This document shows, piece after piece, positions 20,176 through 30,275 of a stretch of DNA of 64,000 bases; positions within the stretch are counted from its first letter, which is position 1, and every line of letters begins with the position of its first letter. The notes under the pieces were generated by a model. The model worked only from the letters and a program-made list of their open reading frames with translations. It did not search any database and was not told where the DNA came from. The DNA is taken from the NCBI GenBank assembly GCA_033026295.1, contig CM065180.1, positions 19,187,523 through 19,251,522 on the forward strand. Reading direction: 5' to 3'. This DNA comes from Channa striata. Lineage: Eukaryota > Chordata > Actinopteri > Anabantiformes > Channidae. The translations under genes were made by a program, and so were the position numbers.

Positions 20176-21304
20176 AAAAGGCTAGTGACTTTTCACCGTC
20201 TGAATAGGCAGACTGACGGATTACATATTTGAAGACACCCGTGATGCTAATTAAGGGACATATTAGTATAACCTGTTCCTAAGATGTCGAATTGTGCCTC
20301 TTTGCAACGTCCTTTGGTGTGACATACTGACGCTACAGGTTCCCTTCAGCACATGCGCCACGTTGTGAAAAAATCATCAACAAAGCAAAAATGTCTCATT
20401 CTTGACTTGAATCCTGATCTCTTGTGTCAACATCCTGTGTTTTGTTGTACCACCCACCAACCCGTCCACCTCCATACGAGACGTTTTCACTTCAGATTTT
20501 AGGCCATTGACTCAAGCTTCTAATCCTGATGCTTCAGGGTTTAAAGGCGCGAACTGGGACCTTCTGCACCCGCAAATACTTCTGTTCAATGACAATTTAA
20601 AAGCAATGTCTGATTTTCATTAGTTTAATTTTTAGTTAATTTGAATTTATAATTGCTTTACCAGTTTCAAGTTAATTCAGGGAGCATTGTTCGTTTCTCT
20701 TGCTTTAAAGGAAGACTACCAACAATTTTTTCAATGTCTCCAGGTAGACAGAAGCTGGTTCATGTCCCAGAGGAAAACAGCTGCTCAGGAAGTGAAACCA
20801 TTTATCATTTGTGAAACAAAAACAAGTTGTTTTCCACAATAAAATTTAAAGTAAATGTTTTCATAAGTGTGTATGAATCGTTTAAAATTCCTTTAGTGTC
20901 TTTCTCCGAAGTCTCTGCTGTGTATTACACTGTTTTATTGATGCTGCAGATTAAGAAGAGGTCAGATAATCAGACTGTAGATCTCAGATTAAACATATTT
21001 ACTCCTTTAACCTTTGTGAATGATTCTTTTATGATTCATATTTTACAGACTAAAAAAGTAACTAATAAAAGTCAGATGATCACACCTGCTGATGTTCTTT
21101 ACTCACTGTCACACTTACGCATTTAATTAGGAGCATGATCTGATTTATATTGAAAAATACAATTATGGGGTTTTTAATAAATTCCAGACTTTTTAGCAAA
21201 TAATGTTTCACATGTTTTCACACTGTTAAAAGAAGAAGATGAAATGAAATATCACGTTATGCTGCAAAAAACCTCATGACTTTGTCAAATCCAGAGAGAC
21301 TCAC
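20176..21304. repeat. Gene-poor; repeat block R2 at 20740-21110
   Basis: 20740-21110 is another copy of block R2 (see 12985-13800). The rest, including 20176-20700, showed no gene. Confidence 0.55.
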
Positions 21305-21435
21305 AGGATCCAGCTGCCAACAGCAGCAGCAGAGCTACAGAGAACATGGTTTACAGTGACGTGACGTGAAGTCCACAGACAGTCTGATGTGAAGCTTTTA
21401 TATCTGAGTGACAGGAAACATCAGAGAGTTTGCAT
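21305..21435 (-). pseudogene. Orphan family C promoter and leader
   Basis: Leader exon 21305-21347 is perfect (MFSVALLLLLAAGS, donor GTGAGTC), with TATA ttttata 21396-21402 and octamer variant ATGCAAAC 21428-21435. The intron runs on as in the 33.0 kb gene, but where the V exon should begin the acceptor reads ACACTG instead of ACAG, and no FR1 follows. A transcribable promoter and signal peptide without a V exon. Confidence 0.85.
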
Positions 21436-22457
21436 AGACTCAAACATGGAACATGAATATTGGCCGAATTTGAGCCAATGATGTTGAATTTTGTGATATT
21501 TTACTTTCGCACTTTTAAAAATTTTTCAGCTTTGGAGAAATAAAACAGTTGTTTGTGATTTAAAATAATGAATCTTTGGAGATGACGTCAATGTTAAAAC
21601 ATGATCTAATTTAATGAATTTAAAGACAACAAATCACTAAGAACTTCCTGTAAGTCATTTTTTTAATGTGTTTATGTTTTCAAAAGTAGTAATTCCCCTT
21701 CAAATTAGATTTGAACCCTGAGAGAATTTATATACTTATTTACTTATTTACTGCACATTGTAGAAAACACTTATCATTAAATTTATTATTTTTTTCCTGT
21801 AAATATCTTTATTTATTTGCTGACTTATTTGGTTACTGAGCAAACAGTTTGTAGTTTTGCACATGAGACCAGTGATGAGACCACGACTGTGAGACCAGCT
21901 CTTTGAGGACATGTGTGGACGCAGCATCATCATCAGCCACCTTGATGTTTTGACCAAATAGTGGCTCATTTTTGGTTTGATTTATCTTCATTTTGCAGTG
22001 AGAATCAATAAGGTTGAAGGAGAATGAGATCTGCATTGACTCCTCAAGAGCTAAGAAACTCTAAAAGATTGACGTCTTACTCTTACTGGTGTTTCAGCTG
22101 TTCAGTGAGAGTTTTTAAAGCAGCAAAACTTTGCATAGACGTCGCTCTGCAGGTTCAAACAGGAACACACACATTTACACGAGGAGAGGAACAAAGTCTT
22201 TGGGAACAGATGAGCTGGGAAAGTTTGATATAATATACATTTAAAAAATCCTGAGTAACTACAAATGAAACGGTCATATTGTTCCTTTATTGGGTGATAA
22301 TCTAATAGATATCTATGTTTTCAAATGTGAAAAAGTCATTAAAAAGCTCCATCACACTAAATGATTGTGATGAATCTGTTCAAACTCGTTTCTATAATAA
22401 TCTTTAATGTTAGAACATGTGTGTGTTTGTGGTTCAGTCACATCCTGTTAGTCTCTG
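21436..22457. other. Intergenic with promoter remnants
   Basis: About 21980-22075 matches the promoter part of the H relics at 33.8, 38.0 and 56.2 kb (octamer position reads atctgcat). A second octamer-like ctttgcat is at 22129-22136. Neither is followed by a leader. Confidence 0.5.
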
Positions 22458-22642
22458 GGTATTTGTGCACATTTGTTGGTGGTTGGTGTCACTGTGGTGT
22501 AACGTGACAGTAATAAACATCTGTGTCCTCAGGCTGCAGGTTCTGTCCTTTTCTAGTCTCTGTCCCAGCAGACATGTCTCTGCTGACATCAACACTGTCC
22601 AGCTGTACACTGCACTTCATCACGACTAACATGCATTTGCAT
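22458..22642 (-). pseudogene. B-type IGHV 3' relic with RSS and adjacent octamer
   Basis: RSS: heptamer CACAGTG 22490-22496, spacer 23, nonamer ACAAATACC 22458-22466. Coding remnant 22497-22620 reads VQLDSVDVSRDMSAGTETR then GQNLQPEDTDVYYCH. At 22635-22642 a perfect octamer directly follows, so FR1, FR2, intron and leader have been deleted in one step, joining promoter to FR3. Another copy starts this window at base 1. Confidence 0.8.
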
Positions 22643-23270
22643 ATTGTTGGATATTATAAATCCTTCATTTCCGTTTTAACAATGACAGAGGAGAGACAAA
22701 TCTGCTTTAAGTGTCTTTAAAGATTTTAATTTAGCTAAACTGTAGGTAAAAAGTGAGTTACATAATCTGTACAAATACATAGTTGTAAAAGACTTTTTAA
22801 CAACTTTTTACTGTATAAGTTTCTTTTTTATTTGTCATTGTTATTAATTATCGGTTTCGTTCTGGTTGGTTGGAGGTTTGAAGTTTAAATGTTTCAGTAT
22901 GTGTAGGTGTTTAACATCCACAGAAATGTGAACCAACACCAACTTGGAATTCATTTTACAAATCATTTTTAGATAATAAAATAAAAATAGTTGAAAATGC
23001 AAGTGAAATTTAGTGTGTGGGATTCAATGTTTTGCTGAAAACATCTTTGGTATTTAGGTGACAGGTCTCTAGATGTTTTTTAATTTTCCATCAGGAAATA
23101 AATGTGGGTTTAAAAGAATCTTCAATTATATGAGCATATTTGTTTAATATTGTTTACTTTACCCCCCCAAAAATATATTTCACAACAGAAGAATGGGGCT
23201 ATAATTTCTAAACCCTTAAAAACTTAAAGACAATAAGTGTGTGACATAGTAAGAATCTGTGAACCCAGCA
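22643..23270. repeat. Intergenic; 22.90-23.27 kb duplicates 7.29-7.66 kb
   Basis: 3' flank of the 23.3 kb A gene, shared with the 7.7 kb A gene. No gene in it. Confidence 0.6.
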
Positions 23271-23309
23271 AGTTTTTGTTCAGCTGTTCAACCGACTTCA
23301 GTCACTGTG

Positions 23310-23753
23310 AGTCTCTGGCACAATAATAAACAGCAGAATCTTCAGTTTTCAGACTGTTCATCTGCAGATACACCTGCTGTCTGCTGTCGTCTCTGGAGAC
23401 GGTGAACCGGCCTTGGACTGACTGAGAGTAGTAGCTGCTGCCACCATCATTTCTCACGGTCGAAATCCACTCCAGTCCTTTTCCAGGAGCCTGTCTGACC
23501 CAGGCCATCCAGTAGCTGCTTAATGTGAATCCAGATCCAGTACAGGTCAGTCTGTGAGATTCTCCAGGTCTTTTAACAACTGGTTCAGATTCTGTCAGAG
23601 TCTGAGCATCAACACCTGTGAAGACACATAAAAGAATATCAAGCGAGTTATAATGTTAAGTTAAAAACAAACTATATTCATTTAACATGAGTAAAACTCT
23701 TCACCTGTCCAGCAGATGGTTAACAGCAGCATAACTGTCCTACAGTCCATCAT
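23310..23753 (-). CDS. IGHV: IGHV segment A-23.3k, open
   Basis: Family A, sister of the 7.7 kb gene (shared 3' flank, intron and promoter). Leader exon 23705-23753 encodes MMDCRTVMLLLTICWT; V exon 23310-23615. CDR1 GFTLSSYW, FR2 MAWVRQAPGKGLEWIST, CDR2 VRNDGGSS, then YYSQSVQGRFTVSRDDSRQQ, end YYCARDS. RSS 23271-23309: CACAGTG, 23, ACAAAAACT. Octamer variant ATGCAAAA 23824-23831. CDR2 is longer than in the sister gene; otherwise differences are few. Open. Confidence 0.92.
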
Positions 23754-23998
23754 GTCAAACTGTGTGTCCACTGTTCCCTGTTGTCCTCTGTGCAGACACA
23801 TAAGTAGAGGTGGAAGACAAGAGTTTTGCATTGACTCCTCCTCACAGGAGTCGTCTTCTAAAATTATTTCAAATCATATCTAATGTGGACACGTCAATGT
23901 GATTTTGCAGGTGGTGAGAACATCCAGATGTTCCTGAGATCACATTGCTGTCTTCATATCTGTGAACATCCTTGAACAGCTGCTTCACTGTCTTCAGT

Positions 23999-24260
23999 CA
24001 CTGTGTCTCTTCGAGCACAGAAGTAAACAGCAGAATCTTTGTCCTTGAGCTACTGAGAGCTGCTGGACACGTCTTCAGTCATGGTGAAATGACTTTGAAA
24101 GGAGCTGCCATAGACAGCAGAGTGTGAACCTGGATTTATCCCCTAATCCACCTCAGAAATGTCCCTGGTCTCTGGCGTAAATGAAGTCAGTCATGTCAAA
24201 TCCAGTTATGACACAGGACGTCTTCACTGTCTTTGCAGGTGTTGTCCCCTCAGGAGCAGC
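23999..24260 (-). pseudogene. IGHV: IGHV pseudogene G-24.0k
   Basis: Family G relic. Heptamer CACAGTG 23999-24005, but no nonamer is recognisable at 12 or 23 bases. Coding remains in shifted frames: PAKTVKTSCVITGFDMTDFIY (FR1/CDR1), a stop in FR2, then SSFQSHFTMTEDVSSSSQ, a stop, and DSAVYFCAR. At least three stops. A near copy is at 35531-35790 and a better preserved relative at 45.97 kb. No leader was found. Confidence 0.8.
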
Positions 24261-24616
24261 TTGATTTCCCCAGAAACTCATGTATGTGATGAAATACACA
24301 TGATCTGATCTACACATTCTGCAAGTAGTTGATGTGTTTATGAAGAAGGAATAGACCTTCATCTACAAATGTCTACATATTAAAAAAGAAATAGAGCAAC
24401 AGAACAGAGGAAAATATAAAACATAAAAGTCCTGACAAGTAATTTTGAAACTGATGTAAATGACTTTACATAATAATAATATCAGCTTGTTTTATTCTAA
24501 TTCTCTTTACATGTGTGTGTTTTAGTATTTATGAAAAATGAAAAGTTTTTCCCTATAATTATTTTCACACTTAGAACACGTGTTTATCTGGTTCAGCCAC
24601 AAACTGCAAGTCTCTG
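24261..24616. other. Intergenic, duplicated at 35.8-36.12 kb
   Basis: Non-coding flank shared by eye with 35790-36123, ending at a B-type RSS in both copies. Confidence 0.6.
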
Positions 24617-24655
24617 AGTATTTGTGCAGGTCTGTTGGTGGTTTGTGTCACTGTG

Positions 24656-25103
24656 AGTAACGTGCACAGTAATAAACAGCTGTGTCCTCAGGCTGCACAT
24701 TCTGTCCTGTTATTGTCACTGTCCCTGCAGACGTGTCTCTGCTGTAACTGAACTTGTTCTTCAGAGCATCGTTCTGAGTTAAGCCTCCTCCTCCCCACAT
24801 ATGAAAAATCCACTCCATCGTTTTTCCTTCACGGTGTCTGATCCAACCTGTTGCATAGCTGTTATCAGTCAGAGAATAACCAGAGACCTGACAGCTGATG
24901 GACAGTGTCTGTCCAGGCTGGACAACCACTGAGTCTGTCTGGATGAGATCAATACTGTTCACACCTGTGGAAACACAAACCAACATTATCTCCATCATTC
25001 CTGTGAATATTCTGTGTTTCTAATGTGTTTGTTAGTGAGAATCCACTGAAAGCTCCTCACAGGATCCAGCTGTCAGCAGCAGTATCAGAGCTACAGAGAA
25101 CAT
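24656..25103 (-). CDS. IGHV: IGHV segment B-24.7k, open
   Basis: Family B with B-type 3' end. Leader exon 25061-25103 (MFSVALILLLTAGS), V exon 24656-24964. CDR1 GYSLTDNSY, FR2 ATGWIRHREGKTMEWIF, CDR2 region HMWGGGGLTQN, FR3 KFSYSRDTSAGTVTITG, end DTAVYYCARY. RSS 24617-24655: CACAGTG, 23, nonamer ACAAATACT, the B variant. Perfect octamer 25188-25195. Its last coding bases and RSS match the relics at 4.8, 22.5, 36.1 kb and the 46.9 kb gene rather than the B genes at 1.7 and 13.8 kb. Open. Confidence 0.93.
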
Positions 25104-25195
25104 GGTTGATGGTGAAGCTCAGCTGATGGCAGCTCGACTGTCCTCTCACTGACACACACACACTTCACCTCCTTATGAATAACATGTATTTGCAT

Positions 25196-25969
25196 ATTGT
25201 TGAATATTTGAATTGCTCTTTAGTGTGAAGAAACTAATTTAAATATCATTATTTCCTGCAATTATTTGTAGATGGACAGAAAACATGAAGCAAAATCATC
25301 CTCATAACTAAACAAAAAAATATTTATATTTGTATTTACAGCTTCTACCAGTTACTTTCTGTTGCTATGCTAATAAGTATTAATAGGGAAGTTCTGAATG
25401 ATTCTTTACATACTGTGATACTCCAACTCTGCTTCACACTCCTGCAGACTAACAATTAAAACAGATTCAGTAAAGACATTCACCAAGTCAAATGTTTAAT
25501 ATTCATCTACAGTATCAGAGGAGACGTTTGAATAAAACTGTAAGTTAACAAGTGACGGGTTCAGTACGTCGTCATTGGATTTTATTTCAGGGTTTTCAGC
25601 TTTTGTGATTGTCACAAATTATTAGGTGTAAGTGTCATTTGCCATTTTTTTAACTCTTCAAATAAAGGGGGGGGGGGATTTTTTAAAGTACATTAATAAA
25701 TAAATCATGTGACCCTTTTTGAGGGGGTAGTTGAATTCATATTTTATAAAAGCTAATGTTAAGAAGTAAAAATACATATTAGTTTTCTTCTCGGCTGTAA
25801 GAGAGTTTAAAGTGACGTGAAAACAAAATTATCACTGGCCAAAGTAATTTATCAAAAAAATTAGAGGATCTGTTTTATTTATTGATTTTAGTTTTTCTAG
25901 GGATCGGATCTGAATTCATTCATGGTCTTTGGGCTCCTCCTCTGGAGGCTTTACGTAAAGACACTGAGG
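25196..25969. repeat. Intergenic with partial R1 block
   Basis: 25380-25910 matches the second half of block R1 up to the family C 3' flank. It includes a G run (25667-25678). Confidence 0.6.
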
Positions 25970-26008
25970 GGTTTTTGTTCAGCTCCACTGATGGTTTGTG
26001 TCACTGTG

Positions 26009-26412
26009 TCTCTGGCACAGTAATACACAGCAGTGTCTTCAGGTTGGACATTCTGTCCATTTAGAGTCACTGTCTTACTGGACGAGTCTAACTGAACACT
26101 GAACTTGTTCTTCAGTGAATCTTTGACAGATTCGTCATCAATAATCCACTCCAGTCCTTTTCCTGCAGCTTGTCTAATCCAGTGTGTGTAGTAGCTGCTC
26201 ATAGAATAAGAGACCTGACAGGTGATGGACAGACGTTGACCTGGCTGCACAGTCACAGACTCTGGCTGTGTCAACTCTTCACACTTCACACCTGTGAAAT
26301 AAAGAACAGATTATGTGTGAGTCAGACTAACAACAGAAGAAATGTTGTGATGAATCTACAGAGACTCACAGGATCCAGCTGCCAACAGCAGCAGCACAGT
26401 GAAGGAGAACAT
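26009..26412 (-). CDS. IGHV: IGHV segment C-26.0k, open
   Basis: Family C. Leader exon 26370-26412 encodes MFSFTVLLLLAAGS; V exon 26009-26291. CDR1 YSMSSYY, FR2 THWIRQAAGKGLEWII, CDR2 around DDES, FR3 KNKFSVQLDSSSKTVTL, end DTAVYYCARD. Consensus RSS 25970-26008. The promoter is of the second C type: TATA-like atttata 26484-26490, and at the octamer position attttcat (26508-26515), i.e. ATGAAAAT, one base off and shared with the 41.5 and 48.4 kb genes. Coding part close to the 9.8, 48.4 and 3.9 kb copies. Open. Confidence 0.92.
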
Positions 26413-26576
26413 GGCTGGTATTGAAGGTGAAGAGATGAGGTGAACTTCTCTGTCTGCCACTGACTGTCTCATGTGACGATTTCATTTATAGCTTTGTCAG
26501 CAGGACGATTTTCATAGAGACATGGGAGGTGATGGTCACATGGACGAGAGTCAAATTAGGGCAAAACAGAGGAACC

Positions 26577-26628
26577 TGTTAATATTATTATTATTGTTGT
26601 TATTTTTGTTGTTGTTATTGTTATTAAC

Positions 26629-26666
<38 letters not shown>

Positions 26667-26669
26667 GAT
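26577..26669. repeat. TTA/ATT microsatellite
   Basis: An imperfect trinucleotide repeat (ATT with GTT variants), matched by a longer one at 48.99-49.10 kb at the same place in the second duplication copy. Confidence 0.9.
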
Positions 26670-26825
26670 AGTATACTACTTATCTTATACTACATTACAT
26701 TACAATAAAACCACTTTTTGATAAAAAAATATCCCCTGAGATGATCATTGCAGACAAACTGAATGTTAGTTGTAAACACAGGAAGTAGTTTTTGTCGGAC
26801 TCTCCTATTACTGTGTCTCACTGTG

Positions 26826-27159
26826 TCTCTGGCACAGGAATAAACTGCTGTGTCCTCAGTCTTCAGCTTGTTCATCTGTAGATAAACTTTACTGCTGGAT
26901 CTGCCCTGGACTGACTGGCAGTAATATATGGGTGAAGTAGCTGTGTGCACCAAAGAGATCCACTCCAGTCCTTTACCAGGAGCCTGTCTGATCCAGCACC
27001 ACACTGAGCCTCCAAAGCTGAACCCAGATGTGGTGCAGGTGAGTCTGTGGGATTCTGCAGGTCTTTGAACTGCAGGTTCTGACTCTGTTATGGTCCGACT
27101 TTTAGCGCCAGTTAAAGAAACTGAACAAACACCCAAAGTGTGATCTTTCTGTCGGCCAT
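26826..27159 (-). pseudogene. IGHV: IGHV pseudogene E-26.8k
   Basis: Family E. V frame reads AKSRTITESEPAVQRPAESH, LTCTTSGFSFGGSV, WCWIRQAPGKGLEWISL, then YYCQSVQGRSSSKVYLQM and DTAVYSCAR. About 7 codons of FR3 (the FTVSRDD strand) are missing in frame. Extra cysteines sit just before the FR2 Trp and in YYCQ. RSS 26787-26825 is good: CACAGTG, 23, ACAAAAACT. No leader intron is recognisable: a Met-start hydrophobic stretch (MADRKITLWVFVQFL, from 27159) runs straight in, out of frame, into a stop. Probably non-functional. Copy at 49258. Confidence 0.8.
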
Positions 27160-27500
27160 GTTGTCAGTGTGTTTAGTCTGTGTTCAAGTCTGTGATTCTC
27201 TTTAAAGATGAAGTAAACTGGATCCCTGTTAGAATTTGTTTGCACTTCACAGTTATGGATTTATTGTTTGATTGAGTCAAATTTAGTTTTAGTTTTAATA
27301 AATACTAAAAATTAAATGTAAACTTTAAAACCATCAATGAATCTGATAGCAGAGTTTGGTGCAGCTGGTTGAAGGTGTAGATTCTTTAAAATGACTTTAA
27401 TACTTTAAATACGTTTGAATCCACAGACACACAGAGAATCATTGGGCGTCTAGAGGAACTGACACCTGTGTGATCACATCACAAACACTAACAGGAAACT
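27160..27500. other. Flank shared with 49.6-50.0 kb
   Basis: Non-coding, part of the large duplication. Contains gtttgcac, a weak octamer match, near 27239. Confidence 0.5.
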
Positions 27501-27606
27501 GTCTGCTGTTGTCTCTGGAGGTGGAGAACCGGCCTTTGACTGACTCACAGTAGTGTGTGCTAGTGACTTTCATAGTGACAGACCGTTCCAGTCCTTTTCC
27601 AGGTTC
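27501..27606 (-). pseudogene. A-like IGHV FR2-FR3 relic
   Basis: The minus strand reads LEPGKGLERS (decayed FR2, EW to ER), HYCESVKGRFSTSRDNSRQ, then stops matching. No RSS, leader or FR1. Duplicate at 50010-50115. Confidence 0.7.
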
Positions 27607-27828
27607 TAATGCAGCAGCTCTGCCATGAATTCAAGGATGTTTACGTTAAAATGAGGACAGAAAATATAAATTACCTTTTAATGGACTATAATATGGCAAA
27701 TTGGAATAAATGGTGATATGTTAGGAAATCTGGGATTTTATGCAAACTATCATATACTGTATATCTTCTTGTTCTAAAAGGTTTGATGGTGAGGAGAATA
27801 AAGACGTCTGAGGTCGTGTGTGAAACCA

Positions 27829-27938
27829 AGTTATTGTACAAATGCTCAACGACGTTCAGTCACTGTGAGTCTCTGGCACAATAATAAACAGCAGAATCTT
27901 CAGTTTTCAGACTGTTCATCTGCAGATACACCTGCTGT
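27829..27938 (-). pseudogene. Family A IGHV 3' relic truncated at LTR-like element
   Basis: RSS: heptamer CACAGTG 27861-27867, spacer 23, nonamer ACAATAACT 27829-27837. Coding 27868-27937 reads QQVYLQMNSL..EDSAVYYCARDS and stops abruptly at 27938, where the LTR-like sequence begins. In the duplicate (50.4 kb) the same V is present back to its leader, so this copy has lost the rest. Confidence 0.85.
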
Positions 27939-28448
27939 GATAAAGAAATGATCTGTTTATGACCAAACCAGCTCATGCGTGAAGCAAAGCCTGGAACATG
28001 ATAGTGAGAGCAGAATGAATTCAGAAGCACAAAGAAAGAAATTAGTATGTTGAACAAAGAAGTTATGTTTTGCTGAGTTGTAAGACCAATTGATATTAAG
28101 TGTTCTTATGAAGAATGTTGAAACATTGCGTCCTTTGTGTCATGTTTTTATCTTGGTAAGTTTCTGTGTAACCGTTCCGAGGTTGTCTGCTATCTTCAGT
28201 AAACTGTAGCCACCTGGAGACATGTAGGAGTGTTGGGAGTCTGATTGTGGGAATGTTCTTCCCAGCAGCAGACGGATATGAAACATGTTTGTGACGTATC
28301 AGTCTTTAGAACGGCACCGGACAGAGCACGAAACTCTGTCTGTGAACTTCTCTCTTGCAAGATAATAAAACCATTAAAAGACATCCTGCATGCAAGCTTC
28401 TTTACTGATTACACTTAGGGTATCTGTCTTTGGAACCAGTAGTTGTCA
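27938..28448 (+). mobile_element. Solo LTR-like element, copy 1
   Basis: About 510 bases beginning tgataaag and ending gttgtca (TG..CA ends), with a polyadenylation signal (aataaaa, about 28363) roughly 85 bases before its end, the usual layout of a retrotransposon LTR. No internal region or coding was found. The second copy is at about 50813-51311, with the same right flank, so it was carried by the segmental duplication. Target-site duplication cannot be shown because the left flank is rearranged. Confidence 0.55.
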
Positions 28449-28797
28449 GTCCGCAGACAGCAGACGTTAGACCCACTGAAACATTTATCTTCACCTGATC
28501 TTCAAAAAGAAAGATTCCTCCTCCCTCAGTAAAGACCTGGAAGAAAAATAAAAAATGACGTCAGTGCGACACAGTTATTGCACAAAGTGTATTTGCGACA
28601 CAATATAAATTTGAAGTAACTTTATCAGAATTTGGTCCTCTCTTAATATTCTTTAACATATTGAGGTGTCATAACTCTTAAATTAAAGCAATACTTTTGA
28701 ACATGACTATCGTGTTAGTCATATTGTCATAGGTATTGTCATATTACTTATTAATTGTCTACTGCCACCTGTCGGTCTCTGTGAAGAATTTGGGAGG
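28449..28797. other. Flank shared with 51.3-51.68 kb
   Basis: Non-coding, within the large duplication. Nothing recognised. Confidence 0.5.
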
Positions 28798-28836
28798 AGT
28801 TTTTGTAAAGCTTCTCTGCTTCCTTGAACCACCATG

Positions 28837-29320
28837 TCTCTCTGGCACAGTAAGACACAGCCGAGTCCTCTGTCTTTGTTGGACACTGTTGGACAGTGTC
28901 AGATATGTCATGCTGTTGCTGTCGTCTCTGGTGATTTCTAGACGTCCTTGCAGACTGCTGGCATAACCATAGCTGGTTCCACTATATCTATATCCCATCC
29001 ATTCCAGTCCTTTTCCTGCAGCTTGTCTGATCCAGTGCATAGTAAAGCTGCTAAACGTGAAACCAGATCCTCTGCAGGACAGACTCAGAGTCTCTCCAGG
29101 GGTTTTCACGACTGAACTGGAAGGAATCGACTCCATACTCTGACATGAACAACCTGACATAAAAGGAGGGAAACCAGAGAAGAAAGTCAAACTGGCAGAT
29201 TTGTTGATATCGCTCCTCAACCATCAGTCGATATTCATATAAAATATAAAGCAGAAAGAATGAGCAGAACTTACAGGTGAGAGAGAGAACAAGCAGCAGC
29301 AGAGTGAGTGTGTTGATCAT
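28837..29320 (-). pseudogene. IGHV: IGHV pseudogene F-28.8k (frameshift)
   Basis: Family F. Leader exon 29275-29320 (MINTLTLLLLVLSLT), V exon 28837-29153: ESIPSSSVVKTPGETLSLSC, CDR1 GFTFSSFT, MHWIRQAAGKGLEWMGY, RLEITRDDSNSMTYLTLSN. Then a partial tandem copy of GTGTCCAAC shifts the frame, so the ending TEDSAVYYCAR of the sister gene is lost; the YYC position also reads SYC. Heptamer CATGGTG (28830-28836) is poor, nonamer ACAAAAACT 28798-28806, spacer 23. Perfect octamer 29407-29414. The sister at 51.7 kb lacks the insertion. Confidence 0.88.
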
Positions 29321-29559
29321 CCTGAGGCTGGAGATGTGACCTCTGATGCTCCACACACAGTATAAGAGCAGGACACAAGGACACAGGGACAGAAGGACAC
29401 TGTGTCATTTGCATCAGGACGTGATGGAGTGGGCGGGGCTTATGTGTATTCACTCTGTTAAACACACAAATCCACAGAGGACACACACATTTTTTGTCTT
29501 TTGCTTAATACACCAGAAACCTTTGTATCCATGAGATGGTTCACAGTCTAAAGTCTAGT

Positions 29560-29760
29560 CACAGTCTATCAGCTCCACTGTCTTCAATCCTGGTAAAATC
29601 ACTTTGAAAGCAGTTTGAACCTGTGTACATCCCCCAGTCCACTTCAGAACTTTGCCTGTCATATCCGGTTCATTTGGATGCTTATCATATCATAACCAGA
29701 TATGACTCAGGACATGTTCACTGTCTCTCCAGGTCCTTTCACCTTAGAGTCACGATGCTC
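29560..29760 (-). pseudogene. Family G IGHV relic
   Basis: The minus strand reads EHRDSKVKGPGETVNMS then a stop at the cysteine, VISGYDM, and decayed FR2 and FR3 pieces with further stops. No leader and no RSS. Duplicate at 52420-52640, where SKVKGPGETVNVS is kept. Confidence 0.7.
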
Positions 29761-30208
29761 CAGCAAAGAATTGCGGATCATCAGTGTCAAACTAGTGATA
29801 TTAACAAAAACGAAGATCAAACAAAAAAAAATTGTGCAATAAAAGGATTATTTTCTGACCATAAAGAAAAACAAAACACAATAAAATCCAGAAAATGCAT
29901 ATATCTATTTTGCTGCTGCTGTAAAGTAATTCAGTGTTTTCTAGTCTCAGTCTTAGAATAATCGTATAAATCATATAAAGCTGCATCAGGGTTGTGCTGC
30001 AGTTGAGCAGCTGAGTTTGTGTAGACGTCCCTCTACAGGTTTGTAAGGGAATGTGTCACACAGACACGGCACATGTTCTCTAGAAATTCTCATTTTCCTT
30101 TTTTTTTAATACTATAAGATTAGGAATATTATTTTCAACATGACTGTTATTTGTATTAATATTTAAAATAAGTATGAATGTTTATGTGACTCAGTCACAT
30201 GTTTTTCT
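29761..30208. other. Flank shared with 52.64-53.02 kb
   Basis: Non-coding. 30000-30060 resembles a promoter flank in which the octamer has become gtttgtgt. Confidence 0.45.
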
Positions 30209-30275
30209 TGATATTGTGCAGGTCTGTTGGTGGTTTGTGTCACTGTGAGTCCACGTACACTAATAAACAGCTTTA
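30209..30275 (-). pseudogene. B-type IGHV 3'-end relic
   Basis: Heptamer CACAGTG 30241-30247 with a B-type flank and a weak nonamer (ACAATATCA, 30209-30217). Only AVY, a stop and CT remain of the V. Duplicate at 53062-53090. Confidence 0.65.

Noticed and set aside
26577..26669. CRISPR-like or regular repeat array
   Set aside because: A simple ATT/GTT microsatellite without spacers, in a vertebrate locus.
29623..29961. 112-codon plus-strand frame
   Set aside because: Antisense to the G relic and its flank; it does not persist as a frame in the duplicate at 52.5 kb.
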